DNA of 64,000 nucleotides, taken from positions 1-64,000 of the forward strand of contig NZ_JACHBX010000005.1 of the NCBI RefSeq assembly GCF_014200505.1, read 5' to 3'. The position numbers and the translations under genes are program-made. Positions 53,729 through 63,300 of the stretch are shown here, in pieces. Every line of letters begins with the position of its first letter. Position 1 is the stretch's first letter. This DNA is from Massilia aurea. Lineage in GTDB: Bacteria; Pseudomonadota; Gammaproteobacteria; Burkholderiales; Burkholderiaceae_D. The notes beneath the pieces are model-generated. The model made no database searches, was not told the origin of the DNA, and saw only the letters and a program-made list of their open reading frames with translations.

Positions 53729-54610
53729 ATGAAACTGAAACAACTCGCCGTTTGTCTGACCCTGTTCGCCGCGACCGGCCTGGCCACGGCGCAGGACGCC
53801 GGCGTCGTCGTCCAGGATGGCATCGAGGTCAAGCCACTGTCGCGCATGCGCGTGCTGGCGCCCGAAGAACAGGTCAACGAGGCCGCGCGCCTGCAGTACA
53901 CCGAGATGATGAGCCAGGCCAAGGAGAAGGGCTTGCTGGCCCCGACCAGCGACCCGCAGCTCAAGCGTCTGCGCACGATCGCCCAGCGCATCATCCCGTT
54001 CACGCCGCGCTGGAATCCGGTGGCCAGCAAGTGGGACTGGCAGGTCAACCTGATTCAGGCCGACGAGGTCAACGCATTCTGCATGCCGGGTGGCCGCATC
54101 GGCTTCTACACCGGCATCCTCACCAAGCTGCAGCTGACGGATGACGAAGCCGCGGCCATCATGGGCCACGAAATCGCGCACGCACTGCGTGAACACGGGC
54201 GCGAGCGCCTGGCCAAGTCCAACGTCACCGCGCTCGGCGCGCGTGTCGGTGGCGCGCTGTTGTCGGGCATCTTCGGCGTCGATCCCAACCTGACCGCTAC
54301 CGCGGCCAATGGCCTGGGCAGCATGCTGGTGCTGAAATTCTCGCGCGACGAAGAGCGCGAGGCCGATCTGGTGGGCCTGGATATCTCGTCGCGCGCCGGT
54401 TATGATCCGCGCGCCGGCATCGCGCTGTGGCGCAAGATGGCCACGCTGAACCAGAGCGCGCCGATGGAAATCCTGTCGACCCACCCGGGCGGCGACACCC
54501 GCATCAAGGACATGGAAGCGCACATGAACGTGCTGCTGCCGCTGTATGCGCGTGCCAAGAAGACGACGGTCGCCAAGCTGCCGGCCTACAAGAGCACTGC
54601 GCTGAATTGA
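53729..54610 (+). CDS. M48-family metalloprotease, periplasmic
   Basis: A 293-residue protein with a signal peptide (KLKQLAVCLTLFAATGLATA), then HEIAHALREHGRERLAKS (zinc site HExxH) and the third ligand Glu in FSRDEEREADLVGLD. GGAG in GCCGGAGCC is well placed for the third of three adjacent ATG codons (53729). It belongs to the BepA/LoiP-like group that checks outer-membrane proteins, although the TPR domain of BepA is missing. Confidence 0.92.
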   Translation: MKLKQLAVCLTLFAATGLATAQDAGVVVQDGIEVKPLSRMRVLAPEEQVNEAARLQYTEMMSQAKEKGLLAPTSDPQLKRLRTIAQRIIPFTPRWNPVASKWDWQVNLIQADEVNAFCMPGGRIGFYTGILTKLQLTDDEAAAIMGHEIAHALREHGRERLAKSNVTALGARVGGALLSGIFGVDPNLTATAANGLGSMLVLKFSRDEEREADLVGLDISSRAGYDPRAGIALWRKMATLNQSAPMEILSTHPGGDTRIKDMEAHMNVLLPLYARAKKTTVAKLPAYKSTALN

Positions 54611-54617
54611 GGCGTTG

Positions 54618-55556
54618 ATGGGCAGTAGCGCCAGGGGCCGTCAGGCCGAAGCCAATGCACTCGTTCCGCTGCCCCTGCGTGACGGCGTCGCGCCCAGCTA
54701 CCTGTGGCTGACCGAGACGCGCGCCGGCGGCATGCTGCGCTTTTTATGCGAGCGCTTTCCTGACGTGCCGATGCAATCCTGGGCGGCGCGGCTGGAACGG
54801 GGCGAGGTCGTCGATGCCAAGGGCGCGCGGGTGGCGTTCGACACGCCGGTGCGCCAGGGCATGCGTATCTGGTACTACCGCGAGCTCGACGTGCCCGAGG
54901 TGCCCATCCCGTTCCAGGAGGCGGTGCTGTTCCAGGATGACCACATCCTGGTCGCCGACAAACCGCATTTTTTACCAACGATTCCGAGCGGGCGCTTCTT
55001 GCGGGAGACGCTGCTGGTGCGCCTGAAGCGCACGCATGACTTGCCGCACCTGGTGCCCATCCACCGACTCGATCGCGAGACGGCGGGCGTGGTGATCTTT
55101 TCGCACAATCCCGCGTCGCGCGGCGCTTACCAGTCGATGTTCCAGAAGCGGGTGGTCACCAAGACCTATGAAGCGATCGCGCCGTTGCTGCAGGGACGTA
55201 CGCTGCCGTTCACGTACCGCAGCCGCATGCAGGATGCGGCGCAGTTTTTTCTCAGCGAAGAAGTGGCGGGCGAACCCAATTCGGAAACGCTGATCGAATT
55301 GATCGAGGGGCGCGGGCTGCTCGCGCGCTACCGGCTGCATCCGCACACGGGGCGCAAGCACCAGTTGCGCCTGCACCTGGCGTCGCTCGGTGCGCCGATC
55401 GTCGGCGACAGTTTCTATCCGGTGGCGCGGCCCTGCGGCAGCGACGATTTCAGCGCGCCGCTGCAGTTGCTGGCGCGCGCCATCGCGTTCGACGATCCGC
55501 TCACGCGCCAGCCGCGCAGCTTTGCCAGCCGCTTCGATTTGCGCTGGCCGATGTGA
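54618..55556 (+). CDS. RluA-type pseudouridine synthase
   Basis: A 312-residue enzyme with the catalytic HRLDRETAGVVIFS motif (Asp of RLD) and HTGRKHQLRLHLASLG. It modifies a uridine in rRNA or tRNA; the site is not known. It runs head-on to the exonuclease III gene with no base between the stops. Confidence 0.9.
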   Translation: MGSSARGRQAEANALVPLPLRDGVAPSYLWLTETRAGGMLRFLCERFPDVPMQSWAARLERGEVVDAKGARVAFDTPVRQGMRIWYYRELDVPEVPIPFQEAVLFQDDHILVADKPHFLPTIPSGRFLRETLLVRLKRTHDLPHLVPIHRLDRETAGVVIFSHNPASRGAYQSMFQKRVVTKTYEAIAPLLQGRTLPFTYRSRMQDAAQFFLSEEVAGEPNSETLIELIEGRGLLARYRLHPHTGRKHQLRLHLASLGAPIVGDSFYPVARPCGSDDFSAPLQLLARAIAFDDPLTRQPRSFASRFDLRWPM

Positions 55557-56327
55557 TTACAGGTCGTAGTCGATGATGAGCGGGGCGTGGTCCGAGAACT
55601 TCACGTCCTTGTAGACCGAGACGGTTTTGGCACGCGCCGCGATGCCGGGCGTGGCGACGTGATAGTCGATGCGCCAGCCGACGTTCTTCGCGTAGGCCTG
55701 ACCGCGGTTGCTCCACCAGGTGTACTGGTCGGGGCGCGCATCCAGGCCGCGGTGCACGTCGACCATCCCCAGTTCGTCGAAGATGCGCGTCATCCATGCG
55801 CGTTCTTCGGGCAGGAAACCTGAGTTCTTCAGGTTGCCCTTCCAGTTCTTCAGGTCGATCTCCTTGTGCGCGATGTTCCAGTCGCCGCAGATGACGACTT
55901 CGCGGCCCTCGGCCTGCAGCTCTTGCAGATGCGGCAGGAAGACTTCCATGAAGCGGAACTTGGCCAGCTGGCGCTCGGGCGACGAGGAGCCGGACGGGCA
56001 GTAGACCGAGATGACGGTCAGGTTGCCGAAGTCGCAGCGCGTGTAGCGGCCTTCGGCATCGAACTCCAGGCACCCGAAACCGATGCGGTGCTGGTCTGGT
56101 TCGGTGCGGCTGTAGACGCCGGTGCCCGAGTAGCCTTTTTTCTCGGCGTAGTGGAAGCGCCCGTGGTAGCCGTGCGGGCGCAGGAAATCTTCGGTCATGT
56201 CGGCTTCCTGGGCCTTGAGTTCCTGGACGCAGATGTAGTCGGCGTCCTGCGTGGCCAGCCAGTCAAAAAAGCCCTTCTTGTGGGCGGAGCGGATACCGTT
56301 GAGGTTTGCGGAGATGATTCGTGGCAT
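55557..56327 (-). CDS. xth: Exodeoxyribonuclease III
   Basis: A 256-residue AP-endonuclease-type enzyme with all motifs: ISANLNGIRSAHKKGFFDWL, YICVQELKAQEADMTED, GTGVYSR, CGDWNIAHKEIDLKNW and KFSDHAPLIIDYDL. The ATG at 56327 gives the family start MPRIISANLNG. It repairs abasic sites. Confidence 0.95.
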   Translation of the reverse strand: MPRIISANLNGIRSAHKKGFFDWLATQDADYICVQELKAQEADMTEDFLRPHGYHGRFHYAEKKGYSGTGVYSRTEPDQHRIGFGCLEFDAEGRYTRCDFGNLTVISVYCPSGSSSPERQLAKFRFMEVFLPHLQELQAEGREVVICGDWNIAHKEIDLKNWKGNLKNSGFLPEERAWMTRIFDELGMVDVHRGLDARPDQYTWWSNRGQAYAKNVGWRIDYHVATPGIAARAKTVSVYKDVKFSDHAPLIIDYDL

Positions 56328-56529
56328 GGAGATGTTCAAGCAAGTGAAGAGGGCAGAGCGCACCATGGGGCACGTCGTCAGCCGGCAAGTGTAGCGTGTT
56401 TTGATGCTGCCCGTCATGCCTTGAGGTTGTTGCTTTATGGGGACTGGCGGTGATAAATGGCAACGACCTGTTACACTGGCGGTCCCCTGCGCGTCGACGG
56501 CACGCCGCATTTTCCTTCTTCCCGACTCC

Positions 56530-58491
56530 ATGAACACTGACAAACCGCTCCCTGCGGACGTCGTCGCTATTTCCGTGCGCGAGCACGATGACGCCACGAC
56601 CGCCGAACTCTACGATTTCGTGGAGAACGCCGTCGAAGGGCTGCACCGCGTCGGCCCCGACGGCACTATCCTGTGGGCCAACCGCGCCGAATTGCAGATG
56701 CTCGGCTATGGCTGGGAAGACTATGTCGGGCGGCATATCGCCGACTTTCACGAAGACCCGGCCACGATCGATTTCATCCTGCGCACGCTGCTCGCGGGCG
56801 AGGCGCTGTACGACCAGCCGGCGCGTCTGCGCTGCAAGGATGGCTCGATCAAGCACGTGCTGATCCACTCGAACGGGCACTTCGTCGACGGCCAGCTGCG
56901 CTACACACGCTGCTTCACGCGCGACGCGTCCGAACGCCACGAGCGCGACCAGGCGCTGGCGCAGCGCGACGCCATGCTGATGGCCGCGCCGGTCGCTGCG
57001 GCGCTACTGATGGGGCCCGAGTTGCGCTTCCGGCTGGTGAACAACCGCTACCGCGACCTGATCGACACCAGCAGCATGCTGGGGCAGACCTTCGACGAAG
57101 CGTTTCCGCATCTGGGCGGTGCCGGCGTCGCCGAGGCGGTCGCCCGCGTCTACGCCAGCGGCGTGTCGTACCAGGCGGAGGAGCTGTCAGTCACGCGCCT
57201 GGATGCAGATGGTCAACCGGTCGAACGCTTCTTCAAGTTCAGCCTGGAGCCGTTGCTGGACCTGGACGGCCGGCCGGAAGGCGTGATCGTGGTGGCGGTC
57301 GACGTGACCGAGCACGTGCGCAACCGCCTGGCGATCGAGCACGCGGCCCGAGAGCGCGAGCAGCTGCTGGTCGACCTGGGCGCGGCCAGCCAGGCCAAGG
57401 ATGAATTCCTGGCGATGCTGGGCCACGAGCTGCGCAATCCGCTGTCGCCGATCGTCACTGCGCTGCAATTGATGCGCATGCGCGGCGATGGCGCGTACGG
57501 CCGCGAGGGCGAGATCATCCAGCGCCAGGTCGACCATCTGGTGCGGCTGGTGGACGACCTACTCGACGTCTCGCGCGTCACGCGCGGCAAGATCGAACTG
57601 AAGGTTGAACAGGTCGAAATGGCGCAGGTGACGGGCCGCGCGCTCGAGATGGCGAGCCTGCTGGTCGAGCAGCGCGGTCACCATCTCGAAGTCGATGTCG
57701 AGCCGGGCCTAGTGTGGGAAGGCGATCCGGCGCGGCTGGTGCAGGTGGTGTCGAACCTCTTGACCAATGCCGCGCGCTACACCGAACCGGGTGGCCGGAT
57801 CTGGCTGCGCGCACGGCGCGACGGCGCGGACGTGGTCGAGATCAGCGTGCGCGACACGGGCATTGGCCTGGCGCCGGCGATGCACGAGCAGGTGTTCGAG
57901 CTGTTCTTCCAGGGCAAACGCAGCATCGACCGCGCCGAGGGCGGGCTCGGGATCGGGCTGGCGCTGGTCAGGAACATCGTCGAGCTGCATGGTGGCAGCG
58001 TCGAAGCGCGCAGCGAAGGACGGGGCCTGGGCAGCGAGTTCGTGGTGCGCCTGCCGCTGCACGGTGTGGCGGGGCTGGCCGCGCCGGTGGCCGTTGTGGC
58101 CGCGCCGGTCATCGACAGCGCGCCGCAGCGGGTGCTGGTGGTGGACGACAATGCTGACGGCGCCAACACGCTGGCGCGCCTGCTGACGGCGCACGGGCAC
58201 ACGGTCGAGGTGTATCACGATCCGGTGGCGGCGCTGGCGGCGATTGAACGCTTCCGGCCCGACGTCGCGCTGCTCGACATCGGCCTGCCGGTGCTCGACG
58301 GCTACCAGCTCGCCGCGCGCATCCACGTGCTGCCGGCAGGGCGCCTGTGCCGGCTGGTCGCACTGACCGGGTACGGCCAGGCCACGGACCGCGCGCGCAG
58401 CCAGGCCAGCGGCTTCGCAGCGCACATGGTCAAGCCGATCAGCGGTGCCGAAGCGCTACGGGTCGTCGCCGGCGAGGCCGTGAGCGATTAA
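56530..58491 (+). CDS. Hybrid sensor histidine kinase/response regulator
   Basis: A 653-residue cytoplasmic protein. Two PAS-like domains occupy about 20-140 (ENAVEGLHRVGPDGTILWAN) and 150-275 (LRFRLVNNRYRDLIDTSSML). HisKA has H299 in GHELRNPLSP. The ATPase domain follows (VVSNLLTNAARYTEPGGR, GLGIGLALVRNIVELHGG), then a C-terminal receiver (VLVVDDNADGANTLARLL) with D583 in VALLDIGLPVLDGYQ. No membrane segment is seen. The input signal is unknown. Confidence 0.92.
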   Translation: MNTDKPLPADVVAISVREHDDATTAELYDFVENAVEGLHRVGPDGTILWANRAELQMLGYGWEDYVGRHIADFHEDPATIDFILRTLLAGEALYDQPARLRCKDGSIKHVLIHSNGHFVDGQLRYTRCFTRDASERHERDQALAQRDAMLMAAPVAAALLMGPELRFRLVNNRYRDLIDTSSMLGQTFDEAFPHLGGAGVAEAVARVYASGVSYQAEELSVTRLDADGQPVERFFKFSLEPLLDLDGRPEGVIVVAVDVTEHVRNRLAIEHAAREREQLLVDLGAASQAKDEFLAMLGHELRNPLSPIVTALQLMRMRGDGAYGREGEIIQRQVDHLVRLVDDLLDVSRVTRGKIELKVEQVEMAQVTGRALEMASLLVEQRGHHLEVDVEPGLVWEGDPARLVQVVSNLLTNAARYTEPGGRIWLRARRDGADVVEISVRDTGIGLAPAMHEQVFELFFQGKRSIDRAEGGLGIGLALVRNIVELHGGSVEARSEGRGLGSEFVVRLPLHGVAGLAAPVAVVAAPVIDSAPQRVLVVDDNADGANTLARLLTAHGHTVEVYHDPVAALAAIERFRPDVALLDIGLPVLDGYQLAARIHVLPAGRLCRLVALTGYGQATDRARSQASGFAAHMVKPISGAEALRVVAGEAVSD

Positions 58492-58523
58492 AATAGCCGC
58501 TTTCGACATTCAGGGAGAAGTAC

Positions 58524-59195
58524 ATGACTGATCTGCGCCAGCAATTCATCGGGTTTTCGGTCGAGGCCGAAGTATTGAAGTTCGGCCAATTCACGACCAA
58601 GGCCGGGCGCCTGTCGCCATACTTCTTCAACGCCGGCCTGTTCCACGACGGCGCCACACTGGGCAAACTGGCCCAGTTCTACGCGCAGACGCTGCTCGAC
58701 TCGGGCGTCGAGTTCGACATGCTGTTCGGCCCGGCCTATAAGGGCATCACGCTGGCCTCCGCCACGGCAGTGGCCCTGGCCGCGAAAGGGCGCGACACGT
58801 CGTACGCCTACAACCGCAAGGAAGCGAAAGACCACGGCGAAGGCGGCACCATCGTCGGCGCCAAGCTGCAGGGCAAGGTCGTGATCATCGACGACGTGAT
58901 CAGCGCCGGCACCTCAGTGCGCGAATCGGTCGCCATGATCCGCGCCGCCGGCGCCGAGCCAGCCGCTGTGTTGATCGCACTGGACCGCATGGAACGCTCG
59001 GGCGCCGACGACGCACTCTCCGAGCAGTCAGCCGTACAAGAAGTCTCGCGCGAATTCAACATCCCGGTGATCTCGATCGCCAACCTCGCCGACCTCTTCA
59101 CCTACCTCGACACCCACACCGCCGACCCCCGCCTGTCGCAACACAAAGACGCCGTCTCCGCCTACCGCACCCGCTACGGCATCCAAAAGCAATAG
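58524..59195 (+). CDS. pyrE: Orotate phosphoribosyltransferase
   Basis: A 223-residue PRTase with the PRPP loop VVIIDDVISAGTSVRES and the hallmark KFGQFTTKAGRLSPYFFN. It makes OMP in pyrimidine synthesis. It is 32 bp after the hybrid kinase stop and shares no function with it. Confidence 0.96.
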   Translation: MTDLRQQFIGFSVEAEVLKFGQFTTKAGRLSPYFFNAGLFHDGATLGKLAQFYAQTLLDSGVEFDMLFGPAYKGITLASATAVALAAKGRDTSYAYNRKEAKDHGEGGTIVGAKLQGKVVIIDDVISAGTSVRESVAMIRAAGAEPAAVLIALDRMERSGADDALSEQSAVQEVSREFNIPVISIANLADLFTYLDTHTADPRLSQHKDAVSAYRTRYGIQKQ

Positions 59196-59202
59196 CCCAA
59201 CA

Positions 59203-59656
59203 ATTAGGGGCAGAGTCGACTTATTGGGCAATTACCCAATGTTGTCAAACAATTCGACTCTGACCCTAATTTAGATTAGGCGGAAACTCTTGCAAATTAA
59301 TTAGGGTCAGAGTCGACTTATTGGGCAATTCTCTAGAGTTGTCAAACAATTCGACTCTGACCCTCATTGTTTATGTGCTTGCAGGAATCGATTTATTTTC
59401 CGCTTGGAATATCCCTAATCAATTTGATCACTTGAACGGGAATCGGCTCAGCTTTCCTGCTTTGCGGACAGTTTTGGCCGTCCAAACAAATAGGGTCAGA
59501 GTCGAATTGTTGGGCAATTGCTCGCGGTCGCCCGATAAGTGGGGACAGAGTGGCCAAGTTAGGCAATCACTGCGGGTAAAAATGAATCAGGGTCAGCGTC
59601 GCATTGCTGGCAATCGTGGGCAATTGCTCAATAATTCGACTCTGACCCTAATTGAG
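59203..59656. repeat. Cluster of palindromic AGGGTCAGAGTCGA repeats
   Basis: At least four copies of a unit starting TTAGGGTCAGAGTCGA lie here (59203, 59299, 59490, 59587). Two are complete hairpins of about 68 bases closed by TCGACTCTGACCCTAA, with GTTGTCAAACAATTCGACTC in the right half and different loops. Two others are partial or degenerate. They lie in the convergent gap between pyrE and gatB, as REP-type repeats often do. Confidence 0.85.
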
Positions 59657-59665
59657 AAGGAAGGG

Positions 59666-61126
59666 TTAGCTGGTCAGCTTTTTCTTCAGCAGTTCGGTGA
59701 CTTGCGCTGGGTTGGCTTTGCCTTTGGAGGCTTTCATTGCCTGGCCGATCAGGGCGTTGATCGCGGCTTCTTTGCCGGCGCGGTATTGTTCGACGGATTT
59801 GGCATTGGCGGCCAGGACTTCGTCGACGATGGCTTCCAGTGCGCCCGTGTCCGAGATCTGTTTCAGGCCTTTCTGATCGATGACCGTGTCGGCCAGTGCT
59901 TCGTCGTCCGATTTCGCGTCCCACATTGCTGCGAAGACTTCTTTTGCGGCCTTGTTCGAGATCGTGCCGTCGGCGATGCGCTTGAGTAGCAGCGCCAGTT
60001 GCGCGGCGCTTACGGGCGAAGCCTGCAGCTCGACGCCTTCGCGGTTCAGTGTCGACGACACGTCACCCATCATCCAGTTGGCGGCCGACTTCGCGTTTTC
60101 CTTGCCGGCTTTTGCCACCACCGCTTCGTAGTACGTCGCCATCGTCTGCGACGACGTGAGCACCAGGCTGTCGTATTCCGGCAGGCCGTATTCGCCTGTG
60201 AAGCGTGCGCGCATGGCGCCTGGCAGTTCCGGCATCTCCGCTTTCACGCGCTCGATCCAGTCCTGGCCGATCGCCAGCGGCGGCAGGTCGGGGTCGGGGA
60301 AGTAGCGGTAATCCTGCGCGTCTTCTTTCGTGCGCATCGAGCGCGTTTCTTTGCGGTCCGGGTCCCACAGGCGCGTGGCCTGGATCACCTTGCCGCCGTC
60401 TTCGATCAGCTCGATCTGGCGCCGCACTTCGTAGTGGATCGCTTCTTCCATGAAGCGGAACGAATTCAGGTTCTTGATTTCGCAGCGCGTGCCGAATTCC
60501 TGCTGGCCGACCGGGCGCACCGAGACGTTGACGTCGCAGCGGAACGAACCCTCCTGCATATTGCCGTCGCAAACGCCCAGCCACATCACCAGCGAGTGCA
60601 TCGCCTTGGCATACGCCACGGCTTCGGCTGCGCTGCGCATTTCAGGTTCGGACACGATTTCCAGCAGCGGCGTGCCGGCGCGATTCAGGTCGATCCCGCT
60701 CATGCCCGCATAGTCTTCGTGCAGCGACTTGCCGGCGTCTTCCTCGAGGTGGGCGCGGGTCAGGTTGACCGTTTTCATTTCGAGCTTGCCGTCTTTTTCG
60801 TAGGCGAAGGTCAGCGTGCCGCCCTGGACCACCGGATCGGCGAACTGGCTGATCTGGTAACCCTTCGGCAGGTCGGGATAAAAGTAGTTCTTGCGCGCGA
60901 AGACCGACTCCGGCGCGATGGTGCCGCCGACCGCCAGGCCGAAACGGATCGCGCGTTCGACCGCGCCGCGGTTCAGCACCGGCAGCACACCCGGCAGCGC
61001 CAGGTCGACCGGGCTGGCTTGTGTGTTCGGCTCGGCGCCGAAACGGATCGCGCTGCCGCTGAAGATTTTCGATTGGGTCGTGAGCTGCACGTGGTTCTCA
61101 AGACCGATGACGACTTCCCATTGCAT
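59666..61126 (-). CDS. gatB: Asp/Glu-tRNA amidotransferase subunit B
   Basis: A 486-residue GatB: WEVVIGLENHVQLTTQSKIF, then SPVDLALPGVLPVLN, KNYFYPDLPKGYQISQF, and a C-terminal tail domain ending VTELLKKKLTS. The ATG at 61126 was chosen because the longer frame is the gatA gene read out of frame. It forms the GatCAB complex that amidates mischarged Glu-tRNA(Gln) or Asp-tRNA(Asn). Confidence 0.97.
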   Translation of the reverse strand: MQWEVVIGLENHVQLTTQSKIFSGSAIRFGAEPNTQASPVDLALPGVLPVLNRGAVERAIRFGLAVGGTIAPESVFARKNYFYPDLPKGYQISQFADPVVQGGTLTFAYEKDGKLEMKTVNLTRAHLEEDAGKSLHEDYAGMSGIDLNRAGTPLLEIVSEPEMRSAAEAVAYAKAMHSLVMWLGVCDGNMQEGSFRCDVNVSVRPVGQQEFGTRCEIKNLNSFRFMEEAIHYEVRRQIELIEDGGKVIQATRLWDPDRKETRSMRTKEDAQDYRYFPDPDLPPLAIGQDWIERVKAEMPELPGAMRARFTGEYGLPEYDSLVLTSSQTMATYYEAVVAKAGKENAKSAANWMMGDVSSTLNREGVELQASPVSAAQLALLLKRIADGTISNKAAKEVFAAMWDAKSDDEALADTVIDQKGLKQISDTGALEAIVDEVLAANAKSVEQYRAGKEAAINALIGQAMKASKGKANPAQVTELLKKKLTS

Positions 61127-61158
61127 AGTGTTCTCTCTTTGTTCTGTGTCGGCGCGAA

Positions 61159-62634
61159 TCAAACGCCGTCCGGCGTGCGCGTATGCCAATCGGTCGCGAG
61201 CTGGTACTGGTGCGCGATGTTGAGCAGCTTGGCTTCGGCGAAGTAGTTGCCGATGATTTGCAGGCCGACCGGCCGCTTGCCGTTCTTCTCGCCGGCGCCG
61301 AAGCCGCACGGGATCGACATGCCGGGCAGGCCCGCCAGGCTGGTCGAGAGCGTGTAGATGTCGGCCAGGTAGTTCGCCACCGGGTCGTTCGACTTGGCGC
61401 CCAGATCCCACGCCACGGTCGGTGCGACCGGGCCCATGATCACGTCACACTTGTCGGCAAACGCGGCCTGGAAGTCGTCGGCGATCAGGCGCCGGATCTT
61501 TTGCGCCTGCACGTAGTAGGCGTCGTAGTAGCCGTGGCACAGCACATAGGTACCCACCAGGATGCGGCGCTTGACCTCCGTGCCGAAACCTTCGGCACGG
61601 GTTTTGCGGTACATGTCCTGCAAATCCTTGTACTCGCTGGCGCGGTGGCCGTAGCGCACACCATCAAAGCGCGACAGGTTCGACGAGGCTTCGGCCGGCG
61701 CGATGATGTAATAGGTCGGGATCGACAGCGCGGTCTTTGGCAGCGAGATGTCCACCAGCGTCGCGCCCAGTTTCACGAACTGTTCGAGCGCCGCGCGCAC
61801 GGCGGCTTCGACGTCGCTCGCCAGGCCTTCGCCGAAATACTCGGCCGGCACGCCGATGCGCAGCCCGGTCAACGGGTGCTCCAGCGCGCGCGTGTAGTCT
61901 TCCGCGACGTTGCCCTGGTCGACCGTCAGGCTGGTCGAATCACGCTCGTCGAAGCCGATCATTTCATTGAGCAGCAGCGCGCAATCCTCGGCGCTCTGGG
62001 CGATCGGGCCGCCCTGGTCGAGCGACGAGGCAAACGCGATCATGCCGAAGCGCGATACGCGCCCGTAGGTGGGCTTGATGCCGGTGACGCCGCAGAACGC
62101 GGCTGGCTGGCGGATCGAGCCGCCGGTGTCGGTTGCGGTGGCCGCCGGCGCCAGGCGCGCAGCGATCGCCGCCGCCGAGCCGCCCGACGAGCCGCCCGGC
62201 ACCGCCGTCGTGTCCCATGGATTCTTCACTGCGCCGTAGGCCGAGTTTTCATTGGCCGAGCCCATCGCGAATTCGTCGAGATTGACCTTGCCCAGCGTGA
62301 CCATGCCGGCATTGCGGAAGCGCTCGACGACGGTCGCATCGAACGGGCTGACGTAGCCCTCGAGCATCTTCGAGCCGGCCGTCGTGCGCCAGTCGCGCGT
62401 GACGAAAATATCCTTGTGCGCGATCGGCACGCCGGTCAGCGGGCCGGCCGTGCCGGCGGCGAAGCGCACGTCGGCCTCGGCGGCCTGGGCCAGTGAGCGC
62501 GCGTGGTCCACGTGCAGGAAGGCGTCATGCTCGCTGGCGTCGATGCGGCCGAGGTAGTGGCGCGTCAGTTCGGTGCTCGAGATCTGCTTCGAGTGCAGGA
62601 GCGCGGACAGCTCCTTGAGGGTCTTGTTATGCAT
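61159..62634 (-). CDS. gatA: Asp/Glu-tRNA amidotransferase subunit A
   Basis: A 491-residue amidase with the signature GGSSGGSAAAIAARLAP and the catalytic Lys in PIAHKDIFVTRDW. It releases ammonia from glutamine for transamidation. It lies between gatC and gatB in the usual order. Confidence 0.97.
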   Translation of the reverse strand: MHNKTLKELSALLHSKQISSTELTRHYLGRIDASEHDAFLHVDHARSLAQAAEADVRFAAGTAGPLTGVPIAHKDIFVTRDWRTTAGSKMLEGYVSPFDATVVERFRNAGMVTLGKVNLDEFAMGSANENSAYGAVKNPWDTTAVPGGSSGGSAAAIAARLAPAATATDTGGSIRQPAAFCGVTGIKPTYGRVSRFGMIAFASSLDQGGPIAQSAEDCALLLNEMIGFDERDSTSLTVDQGNVAEDYTRALEHPLTGLRIGVPAEYFGEGLASDVEAAVRAALEQFVKLGATLVDISLPKTALSIPTYYIIAPAEASSNLSRFDGVRYGHRASEYKDLQDMYRKTRAEGFGTEVKRRILVGTYVLCHGYYDAYYVQAQKIRRLIADDFQAAFADKCDVIMGPVAPTVAWDLGAKSNDPVANYLADIYTLSTSLAGLPGMSIPCGFGAGEKNGKRPVGLQIIGNYFAEAKLLNIAHQYQLATDWHTRTPDGV

Positions 62635-62683
62635 GTGCGTGTCGATTCTAAAAGCGGATTCGTGAGCGATTCAAAAGCCGGGA

Positions 62684-62983
62684 TTACTCGATGACCTTCG
62701 GCACCAGATACAGGCCGTCCTGCGCTTTCGGGGCCGGCGCCTGGTAATCGTCGCGGTGGTTCTGTTCGGTCACCACGTCGTCGCGCAGGCGCAGCGGCAG
62801 GGCGAGGATCGCCGACAGCGGCTGGGCCAGTGGCGCCACGCCGGTGGTATCGACCGCCTGCATCTGCTCGGCCAGCGCGAAAATGCCGTTCAGCTCGGTC
62901 AGGGCGATCTCGGCATCGGCCTCGTTCATTTCGAGCTGGGCCAGGTTGGCAATGCGTTTTACGTCAGATAGGGTCAGGGACAT
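62684..62983 (-). CDS. gatC: Asp/Glu-tRNA amidotransferase subunit C
   Basis: A 99-residue GatC: LSDVKRIANLAQLEMNEADA, ELNGIFALAEQMQAVDTTGV and LRDDVVTE near the end. It is the first gene of the gatCAB operon and divergent from mreB. Confidence 0.94.
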   Translation of the reverse strand: MSLTLSDVKRIANLAQLEMNEADAEIALTELNGIFALAEQMQAVDTTGVAPLAQPLSAILALPLRLRDDVVTEQNHRDDYQAPAPKAQDGLYLVPKVIE

Positions 62984-63300
62984 GGCAAGGTGGCGCGGCC
63001 CAAGGCTACGCAGAATGTGATTAGGCGAATAAAGAATGTTGGCAAGTTGTCAGCGAACAGCATTTTAAAGTTGATAAAACCCTTCAAATATCGCGCAAAC
63101 CGCTTGCAATTCGGTGGGGAAATCCACCTGTATTGGGCATGTAAACGACAAATTATAAGGTAGAATGGCGGGCTAATGCGTTGTCGTGCCGAAAGCTATG
63201 GCTCCCGCGCAATGAAAGTCCGCGGTGCCCTCGGTTGGCAGGTGCGGCACAGAATCCCCGATCAATGTTTAGGCGCACATTGATGCGCATCAGGACACCC
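62984..63300. promoter_or_regulatory. Divergent gatC / mreB promoter region
   Basis: A 317-bp gap between gatC and mreB, with AT-rich patches. TATAAGGTAGAAT at 63154-63166 could include -10 boxes for mreB, with TTGGGC at 63133 as a weak -35. The 130 bp before mreB is a long leader with inverted segments near TGCCGAAAGC...GGTGCGGCA. No riboswitch is recognised. Confidence 0.4.

Noticed and set aside
59203..59656. CRISPR-like array of repeats
   Set aside because: Copies are irregularly spaced, palindromic and unequal in length, without unique spacers of constant size or nearby cas genes.
59999..61246. 415-residue plus-strand frame opposite gatB
   Set aside because: Shadow of gatB.
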